Source: Euglena gracilis | Lineage: Eukaryota; Euglenida; Euglenophyceae; Euglenales | DNA length: 64,000 nucleotides | Reading direction: 5' to 3' | Assembly (NCBI GenBank): GCA_039621445.1 | Contig: CP154954.1 | Coordinates: 41,285,572 to 41,349,571, forward strand | In this document: positions 22,930 to 34,300 of the stretch, piece after piece | How the letters are laid out: each line of letters starts with the position of its first letter | How positions within the stretch are numbered: the stretch's first letter is position 1 | Made by a program: the position numbers and the translations under genes | Notes under the pieces: model-generated | Told to the model about the DNA's origin: nothing | The model's input: only the letters and a program-made list of their open reading frames with translations | The model's database searches: none

Positions 22930-23425
22930 TCTTCTTCCTTTCTTTGTTCCTCTTCGCTCTCTTCGTCACTTTTGTTTCTCTTTTCTCTCTTCGTCTTTCT
23001 TCTTTCCTCGATCGTTCGTTCCTTCTTCGATCATTTGTTCTTCTTCTTCTTCTTCCTTCAACGTCTTTCCACTTCTTTCTTCTTCTCTCTCTTCTTCCTT
23101 CCTTCCTCTCATTCCATCATCTGCTTCCTTCTTCTTCCGTCATCTTCCTTCATCTTTCTTCTTCTTCTTCTTCTTCTTCTTCTTCTTCTTTCTTTTTCTT
23201 CTCCTTGTTCTTCTTCTTCTCCTCCTCCTCCGTCTTCTGCTTGTTATTTCTTATTCCTTCTTCTTTCATTCTTCTTCTTCTTCATCTCCTTCTTCTCTTC
23301 TCATTCTTCTTCTTTCATCATCATCATGTTCTTCTAATTCTTCTCCTTCTTCTTCTTTCGCCTTCTTCTTCTTCTTCTTCTTGTTCCTTCTTGTTTTCCT
23401 TCATTTTCCTCTACTCCTTCTTGGA
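22930..23425. repeat. Pyrimidine-rich (CTT)n tract of R2 copy 3
   Basis: About 500 bp of C/T on the plus strand is dominated by TTCTTC, ending at CTTCTTGGAGAGCATCTGA as in copies 1 and 2. The serine/phenylalanine/leucine-rich frames here are compositional. Confidence 0.95.
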
Positions 23426-23476
23426 GAGCATCTGAAGGCCGAGGGGTGTGGGCAGTGACAACCACACAAAATTCTG

Positions 23477-23785
23477 AGGCTTACAATTTTTTACCGACCC
23501 CCGGGGGGGGGGTCACTCCACTTTTCAAAAAACCAGTTAATACCCCCCCGGGGGGGGGGCAGGTCGGCCACTCTGGAATTCAAAGGAAATTTGACCAAAA
23601 ACATGCAAAAGAGGCCCAAAGGTTTTCGTGCGCCTTCGGCGCCGGTCACTTCAGTGGTTGTTTGTTTTTTTTGCCGACCCCCCACCCTCCCCCTGGGTCC
23701 AGCCAAAAACCAGTCAGTCACTCTGAAAAAACCAGTCACCCACCCCGGGGGGGGGGGAGGGGGGCAGTGACTAAATGATCGAATG
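23477..23785. mobile_element. Insertion at the same R2 site as the 13036-13435 element
   Basis: In R2 copy 3 the sequence ACAAAATTCTG is separated from GGGGAAAATGC by about 309 bp, whereas copy 1 has the two joined. TTCTG appears on both sides. The insert contains C/G-run pairs, CCAGTCAC words and a GCGCCTTCGGCGC hairpin near 23631. Its ends are not good inverted repeats, so its class is open. Confidence 0.45.
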
Positions 23786-23830
23786 TTCTGGGGAAAATGC
23801 GACACGCAGTTCACTCAGCCAAAAAAACCC

Positions 23831-24440
23831 AGTCACCTCCAGCCCCCAATGGGAAAACTTAGCCTATTTAAAAAAAACCCCCGAAAGACATTTGGCAAAA
23901 ATGCCTTCAGAAAACGCAAAAAAAGCCTTTGATGATGAATCACGTTTGGCCGAAATGCTTTAAAATACCCCAGAAAAACATAAAGAAAAAACCTCCCCCT
24001 TGGGGTCCAGGGTGGGAGTCCGGCTGGCCAGCAGCTGTCCGGATCGTTTGTGAGGGCCTTGGTGCACCTAATCATCTAATCAAGCGCCCGGCGCCATTCA
24101 TCCACGTTCATCCAGTGGTGTTGGGAGCTGCACACGTAGGGTGGGGGGGTTGTGGGTTGTGGGTTGCGAAACCATCCACACCAGGCAGGCCGCCGCGGCC
24201 ATCCCGGTGCTCCGGCGGTGGCGAAGTCTGGTCTCCCCGAGGACGTCCTCGCCCTGCACACCACCGAGAGGGGGGGGGGTGCACTGGGGGGGGCAGTGGC
24301 TCTCTGGGGCTGTGGGAGCAAGAACAGGGGGAGATTGTGGGCCTGTCTGCCTGAAGGGGCCCTGGGGAGGGGGAATGTAAACCCTCCCCCCAAATCTTAC
24401 CACCCCCCCCCTTGAGGTCCGACTTCGGCGACCAAGTTAA
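23831..24440. repeat. Start of macro-repeat unit 4
   Basis: It begins at the CACCTCCAGCCCCCAATGGG boundary and follows unit 1 from 159 to about 640, including the conserved core at 24100-24270. After about 24280 similarity ends. From about 24440 to 24628 there is unremarkable AT-rich DNA with no gene. Confidence 0.7.
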
Positions 24441-25842
24441 TACCCCTCCCCCAACCTCCGGCCGATGACCCGGATTTTGACCTGAAAATGTTGGTAAAAA
24501 ATTACAGTCTCTGACAACAAATTTCGAAAAAAAAATCGGGTTTTCTGGATCATCTGGCTTCCAAAGATGTTAAATTTCATTAGAAAGTACAAAAAAAAAT
24601 GACCCCAAAGAGGGGTGTTGGCACTCTTTGGCACCGCCCATTTTTTTGGCATTGAGGCAATCTGGCCCCGAAAATCTCCCCCCCAACCAACCAATTTATA
24701 CCAAAAAAGCAGCCAAAATTTTGCTATTTGGGGGTGTTGACCATCAACCGTTCTGGTGATAACGGGGTTTTGGGGGGTGGGGAACCCAGCTGGCCTGGTC
24801 CCGGGGGCTGGACGCACTCTTTGGCACCCCCCATTTTTTGGCATTGAGGCAATCTGGCCCCGAAAATCACCCCCGCCCCCAACCAACCGACCAATTTATA
24901 CCAAAAATGCAGCCAAAATTTTGCTATTTGGGGGCGTTGACCATCAACCGTTCTGGTGATAACGGGGTCTTGGGGGGTGGGGAACCCAGCTGGCCTGGTC
25001 CCGGGGGCTGGACGCACTCTTTGGCACCCCCCATTTTTTGGCATTGAGGCAATCTGGCCCCGAAAATCACCCCCGCCCCCAACCAACCAACCAATTTATA
25101 CCAAAAAAATTGGCAAAATTTTGCTATTTGGGGGCGTTGACCATCAACCGTTCTGGTGATAACGGGGTTCTGGAGGGTGGGGAACCCAGCTGGCCTGGTC
25201 CCGGGGGCTGGACACACTCTTTGGCACCGCCAATTTTTTGGCATTGAGGCAATCTGGCCCCGAAAATCACCCCCCCAACCAACCGACCAATTTATACCAA
25301 AAAAATTGCCAAAAATTTTGCTATTTGGGGGTGTTGACCATCAACCGTTCTGGTGATGCCAGTTGGCCTGGTCCCGGGGGCTGGACGCACTCTTTGGCAC
25401 CCCCCATTTTTTGGCATTGAGGCAATCCGGCCCCGAAAATCACCCCCGCCCCCAACCAACCAACCAATTTATACCAAAAAAATTGGCAAAATTTTGCTAT
25501 TTGGGGGCGTTGACCATCAACCGTTCTGGTGATAACGGGGTTTTGGGGGGTGGGGAACCCAGCTGGCCTGGTCCCGGGGGCTGGACGCACTCTTTGGCAC
25601 CCCCCATTTTTTGGCATTGAGGCAATCTGGCCCCGAAAATCACCCCCGCCCCCAACCAACCGACCAATTTATACCAAAAAAATTGCCAAAAATTTTGCTA
25701 TTTGGGGGTGTTGACCATCAAGCGTTCTGGTGATAACGGGGTTTTGGGGGGTGGGGAACCCAGCTGGCCTGGTCCCGGGGGCTGGGCGCACTCTTTGGCT
25801 CCCCCATTTTTTGGCACTGAGGCAATCCGGCCCCGAAAATCC

Positions 25843-25960
25843 CCCCCCCCCCCCCCCCCCAAATTAAATCCACCCCAGCCCCCCCCCCCCAGAATTTCCC
25901 CCCCCCCCCAAAATCCCCCCCGCGACCCCCACCCCCAACCCAAAAACCCACCTAACACCN
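25843..25960. other. Anomalous poly-C stretch and ambiguous base in the satellite
   Basis: Between two normal monomers lies a C-rich patchwork that fits no monomer position. It ends at N (25960), after which satellite restarts at ATTTATACC. The pattern suggests a poorly resolved assembly join and not real biology. Confidence 0.7.
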
Positions 25961-28900
25961 ATTTATACCAAAAAAATTGCCAAAAATTTTGCTATTTGGG
26001 GGCGTTGACCATCAACCGTTCTGGTGATAACGGGGTCTTGGGGGGTGGGGAACCCAGCTGGCCTGGTCCCGGGGGCTGGACGCACTCTTTGGCACCCCCC
26101 ATTTTTTGGCATTGAGGCAATCTGGCCCCGAAAATCCCCCCCCCAAACCAACCAACCGACCAATTTATACCAAAAAAATTGCCAAAAATTTTGCTATTTG
26201 GGGGCGTTGACCATCAAGCGTTCTGGTGATAACGGGGTTTTGGGGGGGTGGGGAACCCAGCTGGCCTGGTCCCGGGGGCTGGGCGCCCTCTTTGGCTCCC
26301 CCATTTTTTGGCACTGAGGCAATCCGGCCCCGAAAATCCCCCCCCCAAACCAACCAACCGACCAATTTATACCAAAAAAATTGCCAAAAATTTTGCTATT
26401 TGGGGGTGTTGACCATCAAGCGTTCTGGTGATAACGGGGTTTTGGGGGGTGGGGAACCCAGCTGGCCTGGTCCCGGGGGCTGGACGCACTCTTTGGCACC
26501 CCCCATTTTTTGGCATTGAGGCAATCTGGCCCCGAAAATCACCCCCGCCCCCAACCAACCGACCAATTTATACCAAAAAAATTGCCAAAAGTTTTGCCAT
26601 TTGGGGGTTTTGACCATCAACCGTTCTGGTGATAACGGGGTTTTGGGGGGTGGGGAACCTAGCTGGCCTGGTCCCGGGGGCTGGACGCACTCTTTGGCAC
26701 CCCCAATTTTTTGGCATTGAGGCAATCTGGCCCCGAAAATCCCCCCCCCAACCAACCAACCGACCAATTTATACCAAAAAGATTGCCAAAAATTTTGCTA
26801 TTTGGGGGTGTTGACCATCAAGCGTTCTGGTGATAACGGGGTTTTGGGGGGTGGGGAACCCAGCTGGCCTGGTCCCGGGGGCTGGACGCACTCTTTGGCA
26901 CCCCCCATTTTTTGGCATTGAGGCAATCTGGCCCCGAAAATCCCCCCCCCCCCACACCGACCAATTTATACCAAAAAAGCAGCCAAAATTTTGCTATTTG
27001 GGGGTGTTGACCATCAACCGTTCTGGTGATAACGGGGTTTTGGGGGGTGGGGAACCCAGCTGGCCTGGTCCCGGGGGCTGGACGCACTCTTTGGCACCCC
27101 CCATTTTTTGGCATTGAGGCAATCTGGCCCCGAAAATCACCCCCGCCCCCAACCAACCGACCATCTTATACCAAAAAAATTGCCAAAAATTTTGCTATTT
27201 GGGGGTGTTGACCATCAAGCGTTCTGGTGATAACGGGGTTTTGGGGGGTGGGGAACCCAGCTGGCCTGGTCCCGGGGGCTGGGCGCACTCTTTGGCTCCC
27301 CCATTTTTTGGCACTGAGGCAATCCGGCCCCGAAAATCCCCCCCCCCCCAAACCAACCAACCGACCAATTTATACCAAAAAAATTGCAAAAATTTTGCTA
27401 TTTGGGGGCGTTGACCATCAACCGTTCTGGTGATAACGGGGTCTTGGGGGGTGGGGAACCCAGCTGGCCTGGTCCCGGGGGCTGGACGCACTCTTTGGCA
27501 CCCCCCATTTTTTGGCATTGAGGCAATCTGGCCCCGAAAATCCCCCCCCCCAAACCAACCAACCGACCAATTTATACCAAAAAAATTGCCAAAAATTTTG
27601 CTATTTGGGGGCGTTGACCATCAAGCGTTCTGGTGATAACGGGGTTTTGGGGGGTGGGGAACCCAGCTGGCCTGGTCCCGGGGGCTGGGCGCACTCTTTG
27701 GCTCCCCCATTTTTTGGCACTGAGGCAATCCGGCCCCGAAAATCCCCCCCCCAAACCAACCAACCGACCAATTTATACCAAAAAAATTGCCAAAAATTTT
27801 GCTATTTGGGGGTGTTGACCATCAAGCGTTCTGGTGATAACGGGGTTTTGGGGGGTGGGGAACCCAGCTGGCCTGGTCCCGGGGGCTGGACGCACTCTTT
27901 GGCACCCCCCATTTTTTGGCATTGAGGCAATCTGGCCCCGAAAATCACCCCCGCCCCCAACCAACCGACCAATTTATACCAAAAAAATTGCCAAAAGTTT
28001 TGCCATTTGGGGGTTTTGACCATCAACCGTTCTGGTGATAACGGGGTTTTGGGGGGTGGGGAACCTAGCTGGCCTGGTCCCGGGGGCTGGACGCACTCTT
28101 TGGCACCCCCAATTTTTTGGCATTGAGGCAATCTGGCCCCGAAAATCCCCCCCCCAACCAACCAACCGACCAATTTATACCAAAAAGATTGCCAAAAATT
28201 TTGCTATTTGGGGGCGTTGACCATCAGCCGTTCTGGTGATAACGGGGTTTTGGGGGGTGGGGAACCCAGCTGGCCTGGTCCCGGGGGCTGGACGCACTCT
28301 TTGGCACCCCCCATTTTTTGGCATTGAGGCAATCTGGCCCCGAAAATCCCCCCCCCCCACACCGACCAATTTATACCAAAAAAGCAGCCAAAATTTTGCT
28401 ATTTGGGGGTGTTGACCATCAACCGTTCTGGTGATAACGGGGTTTTGGGGGGTGGGGAACCCAGCTGGCCTGGTCCCGGGGGCTGGACGCACTCTTTGGC
28501 ACCGCGCATTTTTTGACATTGAGGCAATCTGGCCCCGAAAATCCCCCCCCCAACCGACCAATTTATACCAAAAAAGCAGCCAAAATTTTGCTATTTGGGG
28601 GTGTTGACCATCAACCGTTCTGGTGATAACGGGGTTTTGGGGGGTGGGTAACCCAGCTGGCCTGGTCCCGGGGGCTGGGCGCACTCTTTGGCTCCCCCCA
28701 TTTTTTGGCACTGAGGCAATCCGGTCCCGAAAATCCCCCCCCCAAACCAACCAACCGACCAATTTATACCATAAAAGCAGCCAAAATTTTGCTATTTGAG
28801 GGTGTTGACCATCAACCGTTCTGGTGATAACGGGGTTTTGGGGGGTGGGGAACCCAGCTGGCCTGGTCCCGGGGGCTGGACGCACTCTTTGGCACCGCCC

Positions 28901-30852
28901 ATTTTTTGGCATTGAGGCAATCTGGCCCCGAAAATCACCCCCGCCCCCAACCAACCGACCAATTTATACCAAAAATGCAGCCAAAATTTTGCTATTTGGG
29001 GGTGTTGACCATCAAGCGTTCTGGTGATAACGGGGTTTTGGGGGGTGGGGAACCCAGCTGGCCTGGTCCCGGGGGCTGGACGCACTCTTTGGCACCCCCC
29101 ATTTTTTGGCATTGAGGCAATCTGGCCCCGAAAATCACCCCCGCCCCCAACCAACCGACCAATTTATACCAAAAATGCAGCCAAAATTTTGCTATTTGGG
29201 GGCGTTGACCATCAACCGTTCTGGTGATAACGGGGTTTTGGGGGGTGTGGAACCCAGCTGGCCTGGTCCTGGGGGCTGGACGCACTCTTTGGCACCCCCC
29301 ATTTTTTGACATTGAGGCAATCTGGCCCCGAAAATCACCCCCCCAACCAACCGACCAATTTATACCAAAAAAATTGCCAAAAATTTTGCTATTTGGGGGT
29401 GTTGACCATCAACCGTTCTGGTGATAACGGGGTTTTGGGGGGTGGGGAACCCAGCTGGCCTGGTCCCGGGGGCTGGACGCACTCTTTGGCACCCCCCATT
29501 TTTTGGCATTGAGGCAATCTGGCCCCGAAAATCACCCCCGCCCCCAACCAACCGACCAATTTATACCAAAAAAATTGGCAAAATTTTGCTATTTGGGGGC
29601 GTTGACCATCAACCGTTCTGGTGATAACGGGGTTTTGGGGGGTGGGGAACCCAGCTGGCCTGGTCCCGGGGGCTGGACGCACTCTTTGGCACCCCCCATT
29701 TTTTGGCATTGAGGCAATCTGGCCCCGAAAATCACCCCCGCCCCCAACCAACCGACCAATTTATACCAAAAAAATTGCCAAAAATTTTGCTATTTGGGGG
29801 TGTTGACCATCAAGCGTTCTGGTGATAACGGGGTTTTGGGGGGTGGGGAACCCAGCTGGCCTGGTCCCGGGGGCTGGACGCACTCTTTGGCACCCCCCAT
29901 TTTTTGGCATTGAGGCAATCTGGCCCCGAAAATCCCCCCCCCAAACCAACCAACCGACCAATTTATACCAAAAAAATTGCCAAAAATTTTGCTATTTGGG
30001 GGCGTTGACCATCAAGCGTTCTGGTGATAACGGGGTTTTGGGGGGTGGGGAACCCAGCTGGCCTGGTCCCGGGGGCTGGACGCACTCTTTGGCACCCCCC
30101 CATTTTTTGGCATTGAGGCAATCTGGCCCCGAAAATCACCCCCCCCCCAACCAACCAACCGACCAATTTATACCCAAAAATTGCCAAAAATTTTGCCATT
30201 TGGGGGTGTTGACCATCAAGCGTTCTGGTGATAACGGGGTTTTGGGGGGTGGGGAACCCAGCTGGCCTGGTCCCGGGGGCTGGACGCACTTTTTTGCCCC
30301 CTTCTTTTTTTGGCATTGAGGCAATCTGGCCCCGAAAATCACCCCCCTCAACCAACCGACCAATTTATACCAAAAAAATTGCCAAAAGTTTTGCCATTTG
30401 GGGGTTTTGACCATCAACCGTTCTGGTGATAACGGGGTTTTGGGGGGTGGGGAACCTAGCTGGCCTGGTCCCGGGGGCTGGACGCACTCTTTGGCACCCC
30501 CAATTTTTTGGCATTGAGGCAATCTGGCCCCGAAAATCCCCCCCCCCAACCAACCAACCGACCAATTTATACCAAAAAGATTGCCAAAAATTTTGCTATT
30601 TGGGGGCGTTGACCATCAGCCGTTCTGGTGATAACGGGGTTTTGGGGGGTGGGGAACCCAGCTGGCCTGGTCCCGGGGGCTGGACGCACTCTTTGGCACC
30701 CCCCATTTTTTGGCATTGAGGCAATCTGGCCCCGAAAACCCCCCCCCCCCCACACCGACCAATTTATACCAAAAAAGTAGCAAAAATTTTGCTATTTGGG
30801 GGTGTTGACCATCAACCGTTCTGGTGATAACGGGGTTTTGGGGGGTGGGGAA

Positions 30853-31307
30853 CCCAGCTGGGTACTTATCTGTTATCGTACGACGGACCCCCCCCCTTTC
30901 GGTTATGGTACGACACCCTTTTTCTGGGTTATTATGGGGTTATTGAAGGAGTAGGGTTAGGTGCGCTCATGCTACAGTGCGCTACATGGCCACGTTGCGC
31001 TACATTGTCACGTTGCGCTACATGGCCGTGTAGCGCAACATGGCCATGTAGCGCTATTATGGGGTTATTGAAGGAGTAGGGTTAGGTGCGCTAATGGTCA
31101 TGTTGCGCTACATGGCCACGTTGCGCTACACGGCCATGTAGCGCAACGTGGCCATGTAGCGCAACGTGGCCATGTAGCGCAAACGTGCATGTGCGCACCT
31201 AACCCTATTCCTTTAATTAACCCTAAATAACCCAAAAAAAGGGTGTCGTACCATAACCGAAAGGGGGGGGGGTCCGTCGTACGATAACAGATAAGTACCC
31301 CCAGCTG
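30853..31307. mobile_element. 439-bp TIR element inserted in the satellite, 8-bp target duplication
   Basis: The element spans 30861-31299. Its ends, GGTACTTATCTGTTATCG and the exact complement, extend into inverted repeats of about 105 bp (30861-30967 and 31192-31299) with few mismatches. CCCAGCTG is duplicated at 30853-30860 and 31300-31307. The paralogous satellite block at 28171-28650 has this site once (28460-28467). Offsets of 2393 bp before and 2840 bp after differ by 447, equal to element plus duplication. The centre is packed with CTACATGGCCATGTAG-type palindromes. The TIR has TAGGGTTAGGT. There is no coding frame. An 8-bp duplication fits hAT, although the terminus is not CAGGG. Confidence 0.95.
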
Positions 31308-34300
31308 GCCTGGTCCCGGGGGCTGGACGCACTCTTTGGCACCCCCCATTTTTTGACATTGAGGCAATCTGGCCCCGAAAATCCCCCCCCCCAACCGACC
31401 AATTTATACCAAAAAAGCAGCCAAAATTTTGCTATTTGGGGGTGTTGACCATCAACCGTTCTGGTGATAACGGGGTTTTGGGGGGTGGGTAACCCAGCTG
31501 GCCTGGTCCCGGGGGATGGGCGCACTCTTTGGCTCCCCCCATTTTTTGGCACTGAGGCAATCCGGTCCCGAAAATCCCCCCCCCAAACCAACCAACCGAC
31601 CAATTTATACCATAAAAGCAGCCAAAATTTTGCTATTTGAGGGTGTTGACCATCAAGCGTTCTGGTGATAACGGGGTTTTGGGGGGTGGGGAACCCAGCT
31701 GGCCTGGTCCCGGGGGCTGGACGCACTCTTTGGCACCCCCCATTTTTTTTGGCTTTGAGGCATTCCGGTCGCGAAAATCACCCCCCCAACCAACCAACCG
31801 ACCAATTTATACCAAAAAAATTGCCAAAAATTTTGCCATTTGGGGGTGTTGACCATCAAGCGTTCTGGTGATGAGGGGGTTTTGGGGGGTGGGGAACCCA
31901 GTTGGCCTGGTCCCGGGGGCTGGGCGCACTCTTTGGCACCGCCCATTTTTTGGCATTGAGGCAATCTGGCCCCGAAAATCACCCCCGCCCCCAACCACCG
32001 ACCAATTTATACCAAAAAAATTGCCAAAAATTTTGCTATTTGGGGGTGTTGACCATCAAGCGTTCTGGTGATAACGGGGTTTTGGGGGGTGGGGAACCCA
32101 GCTGGCCTGGTCCCGGGGGCTGGACGCACTCTTTGGCACCCCCCATTTTTTGGCATTGAGGCAATCTGGCCCCGAAAATCACCCCCGCCCCCAACCAACC
32201 GACCAATTTATACCAAAAAAATTGCCCAAAATTTTGCTATTTGGGGGTGTTGACCATCAAGCGTTCTGGTGATAACGGGGTTTTGGGGGGTGGGGAACCC
32301 AGCTGGCCTGGTCCCGGGGGCTGGACGCACTCTTTGGCACCCCCCATTTTTTGGCATTGAGGCAATCTGGCCCCGAAAATCACCCCCCCAACCAACCAAC
32401 CGACCAATTTATACCAAAAAAATTGCCAAAAATTTTGCTATTTGGGGGTGTTGACCATCAAGCGTTCTGGTGATAACGGGGTTTTGGGGGGTGGGGAACC
32501 CAGCTGGCCTGGTCCCGGGGGCTGGACGCACTCTTTGGCACCCCCCATTTTTTGGCATTGAGGCAATCTGGCCCCGAAAATCACCCCCCCCCAACCAACC
32601 AACCAATTTATACCAAAAAAATTGCCAAAAATTTTGCTATTTGGGGGTGTTGACCATCAAGCGTTCTGGTGATAACGGGGTTTTGGGGGGTGGGGAACCC
32701 AGCTGGCCTGGTCCCGGGGGCTGGACGCACTCTTTGGCACCCCCCATTTTTTGGCATTGAGGCAATCTGGCCCCGAAAATCCCCCCCCCAAACCAACCAA
32801 CCGACCAATTTATACCAAAAAAATTGCCAAAAATTTTGCTATTTGGGGGTGTTGACCATCAAGCGTTCTGGTGATAACGGGGTTTTGGGGGGTGGGGAAC
32901 CCAGCTGGCCTGGTCCCGGGGGCTGGACGCACTCTTTGGCACCCCCCATTTTTTGGCATTGAGGCAATCTGGCCCCGAAAATCACCCCCCCAACCAACCA
33001 ACCGACCAATTTATACCAAAAAAATTGCAAAAATTTTGCCATTTGGGGGTGTTGACCATCAAGCGTTCTGGTGATAACGGGGTTTTGGGGGGTGGGGAAC
33101 CCAGCTGGCCTGGTCCCGGGGGCTGGACGCACTCTTTGGCACCCCCCATTTTTTGGCATTGAGGCAATCTGGCCCCGAAAATCCCCCCCCCCCACACCGA
33201 CCAATTTATACCAAAAAAGCAGCCAAAAATTTTGCTATTTGGGGGTGTTGACCATCAAGCGTTCTGGTGATAACGGGGTTTTGGGGGGTGGGGAACCCAG
33301 CTGGCCTGGTCCCGGGGGCTGGGCGCACTCTTTGGCTCCCCCCATTTTTTGGCATTGAGGCAATCTGGCCCCGAAAATCCCCCCCCCCCCAACCAACCGA
33401 CCAATTTATACCAAAAAAGCAGCCAAAATTTTGCTATTTGGGGGTGTTGACCATCAAGCGTTCTGGTGATAACGGGGTTTTGGGGGGTGGGGAACCCAGC
33501 TGGCCTGGTCCCGGGGGCTGGGCGCACTCTTTGGCTCCCCCCATTTTTTGGCATTGAGGCAATCCGGTCCCGAAAATCCCCCCCCCCAACAACCAACCAA
33601 CCAATTTATACCAAAAAAATTGCCCAAAATTTTGCTATTTGGGGGTGTTGACCATCAAGCGTTCTGGTGATAACGGGGTTTTGGGGGGTGGGGAACCCAG
33701 CTGGCCTGGTCCCGGGGGCTGGACGCACTCTTTGGCACCCCCCATTTTTTGGCATTGAGGCAATCTGGCCCCGAAAATCACCCCCCCCCAACCAACCAAC
33801 CAATTTATACCAAAAAAGCAGCCAAAAATATTCCTATTAGAGGGTGTTGACCATCAAGCGTTCTGGTGATAACGGGGTTTTGGGGGGTGGGGAACCCAGC
33901 TGGCCTGGTTCCCGGGGGCCTTGGGCGCACTCTTTGGTCAACCCGCCCCCAAGTTTGTTTTTTTTTTTTTTTTTTTTTTGGCATTGAGGCAATCCGGTCC
34001 CGAAAATCACCCCCCCCCAACCGAACAATTTATACCAAAAAAATTGCAAAAATTTTGCCATTTGGGGGTGTTGACCATCAAGCGTTCTGGTGATAACGGG
34101 GTTTTGGGGGGTGGGGAACCCAGCTGGCCTGGTCCCGGGGGCTGGACGCACTCTTTGGCACCCCCCATTTTTTGGCATTGAGGCAATCTGGCCCCGAAAA
34201 TCACCCCCCCAACCAACCAACCAACCAATTTATACCAAAAAAATTGCCAAAAATTTTGCTATTTGGGGGTGTTGACCATCAAGCGTTCTGGTGATAACGG

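Larger units (their letters stand above)
18385..23830. repeat. Macro-repeat unit 3 resumed
   Basis: It restarts at CACCTAATCAAGCGCTCGGC, corresponding to about 430 in unit 1. It carries a shortened block A (18385-20940, with internal deletions and one extra segment near 19935-20100), block B (20945-22010, matching 3229-4335), a remnant of block C, and R2 copy 3 (22325-23830). It lacks most of block C. No intact gene is evident. Confidence 0.75.

Noticed and set aside
24700-24800. G-quadruplex in each satellite monomer (GGGGTTTTGGGGGGTGGGG)
   Set aside because: Only three separated G runs lie close together. A fourth is more than 20 bases away, so quadruplex formation is not supported well enough to annotate.
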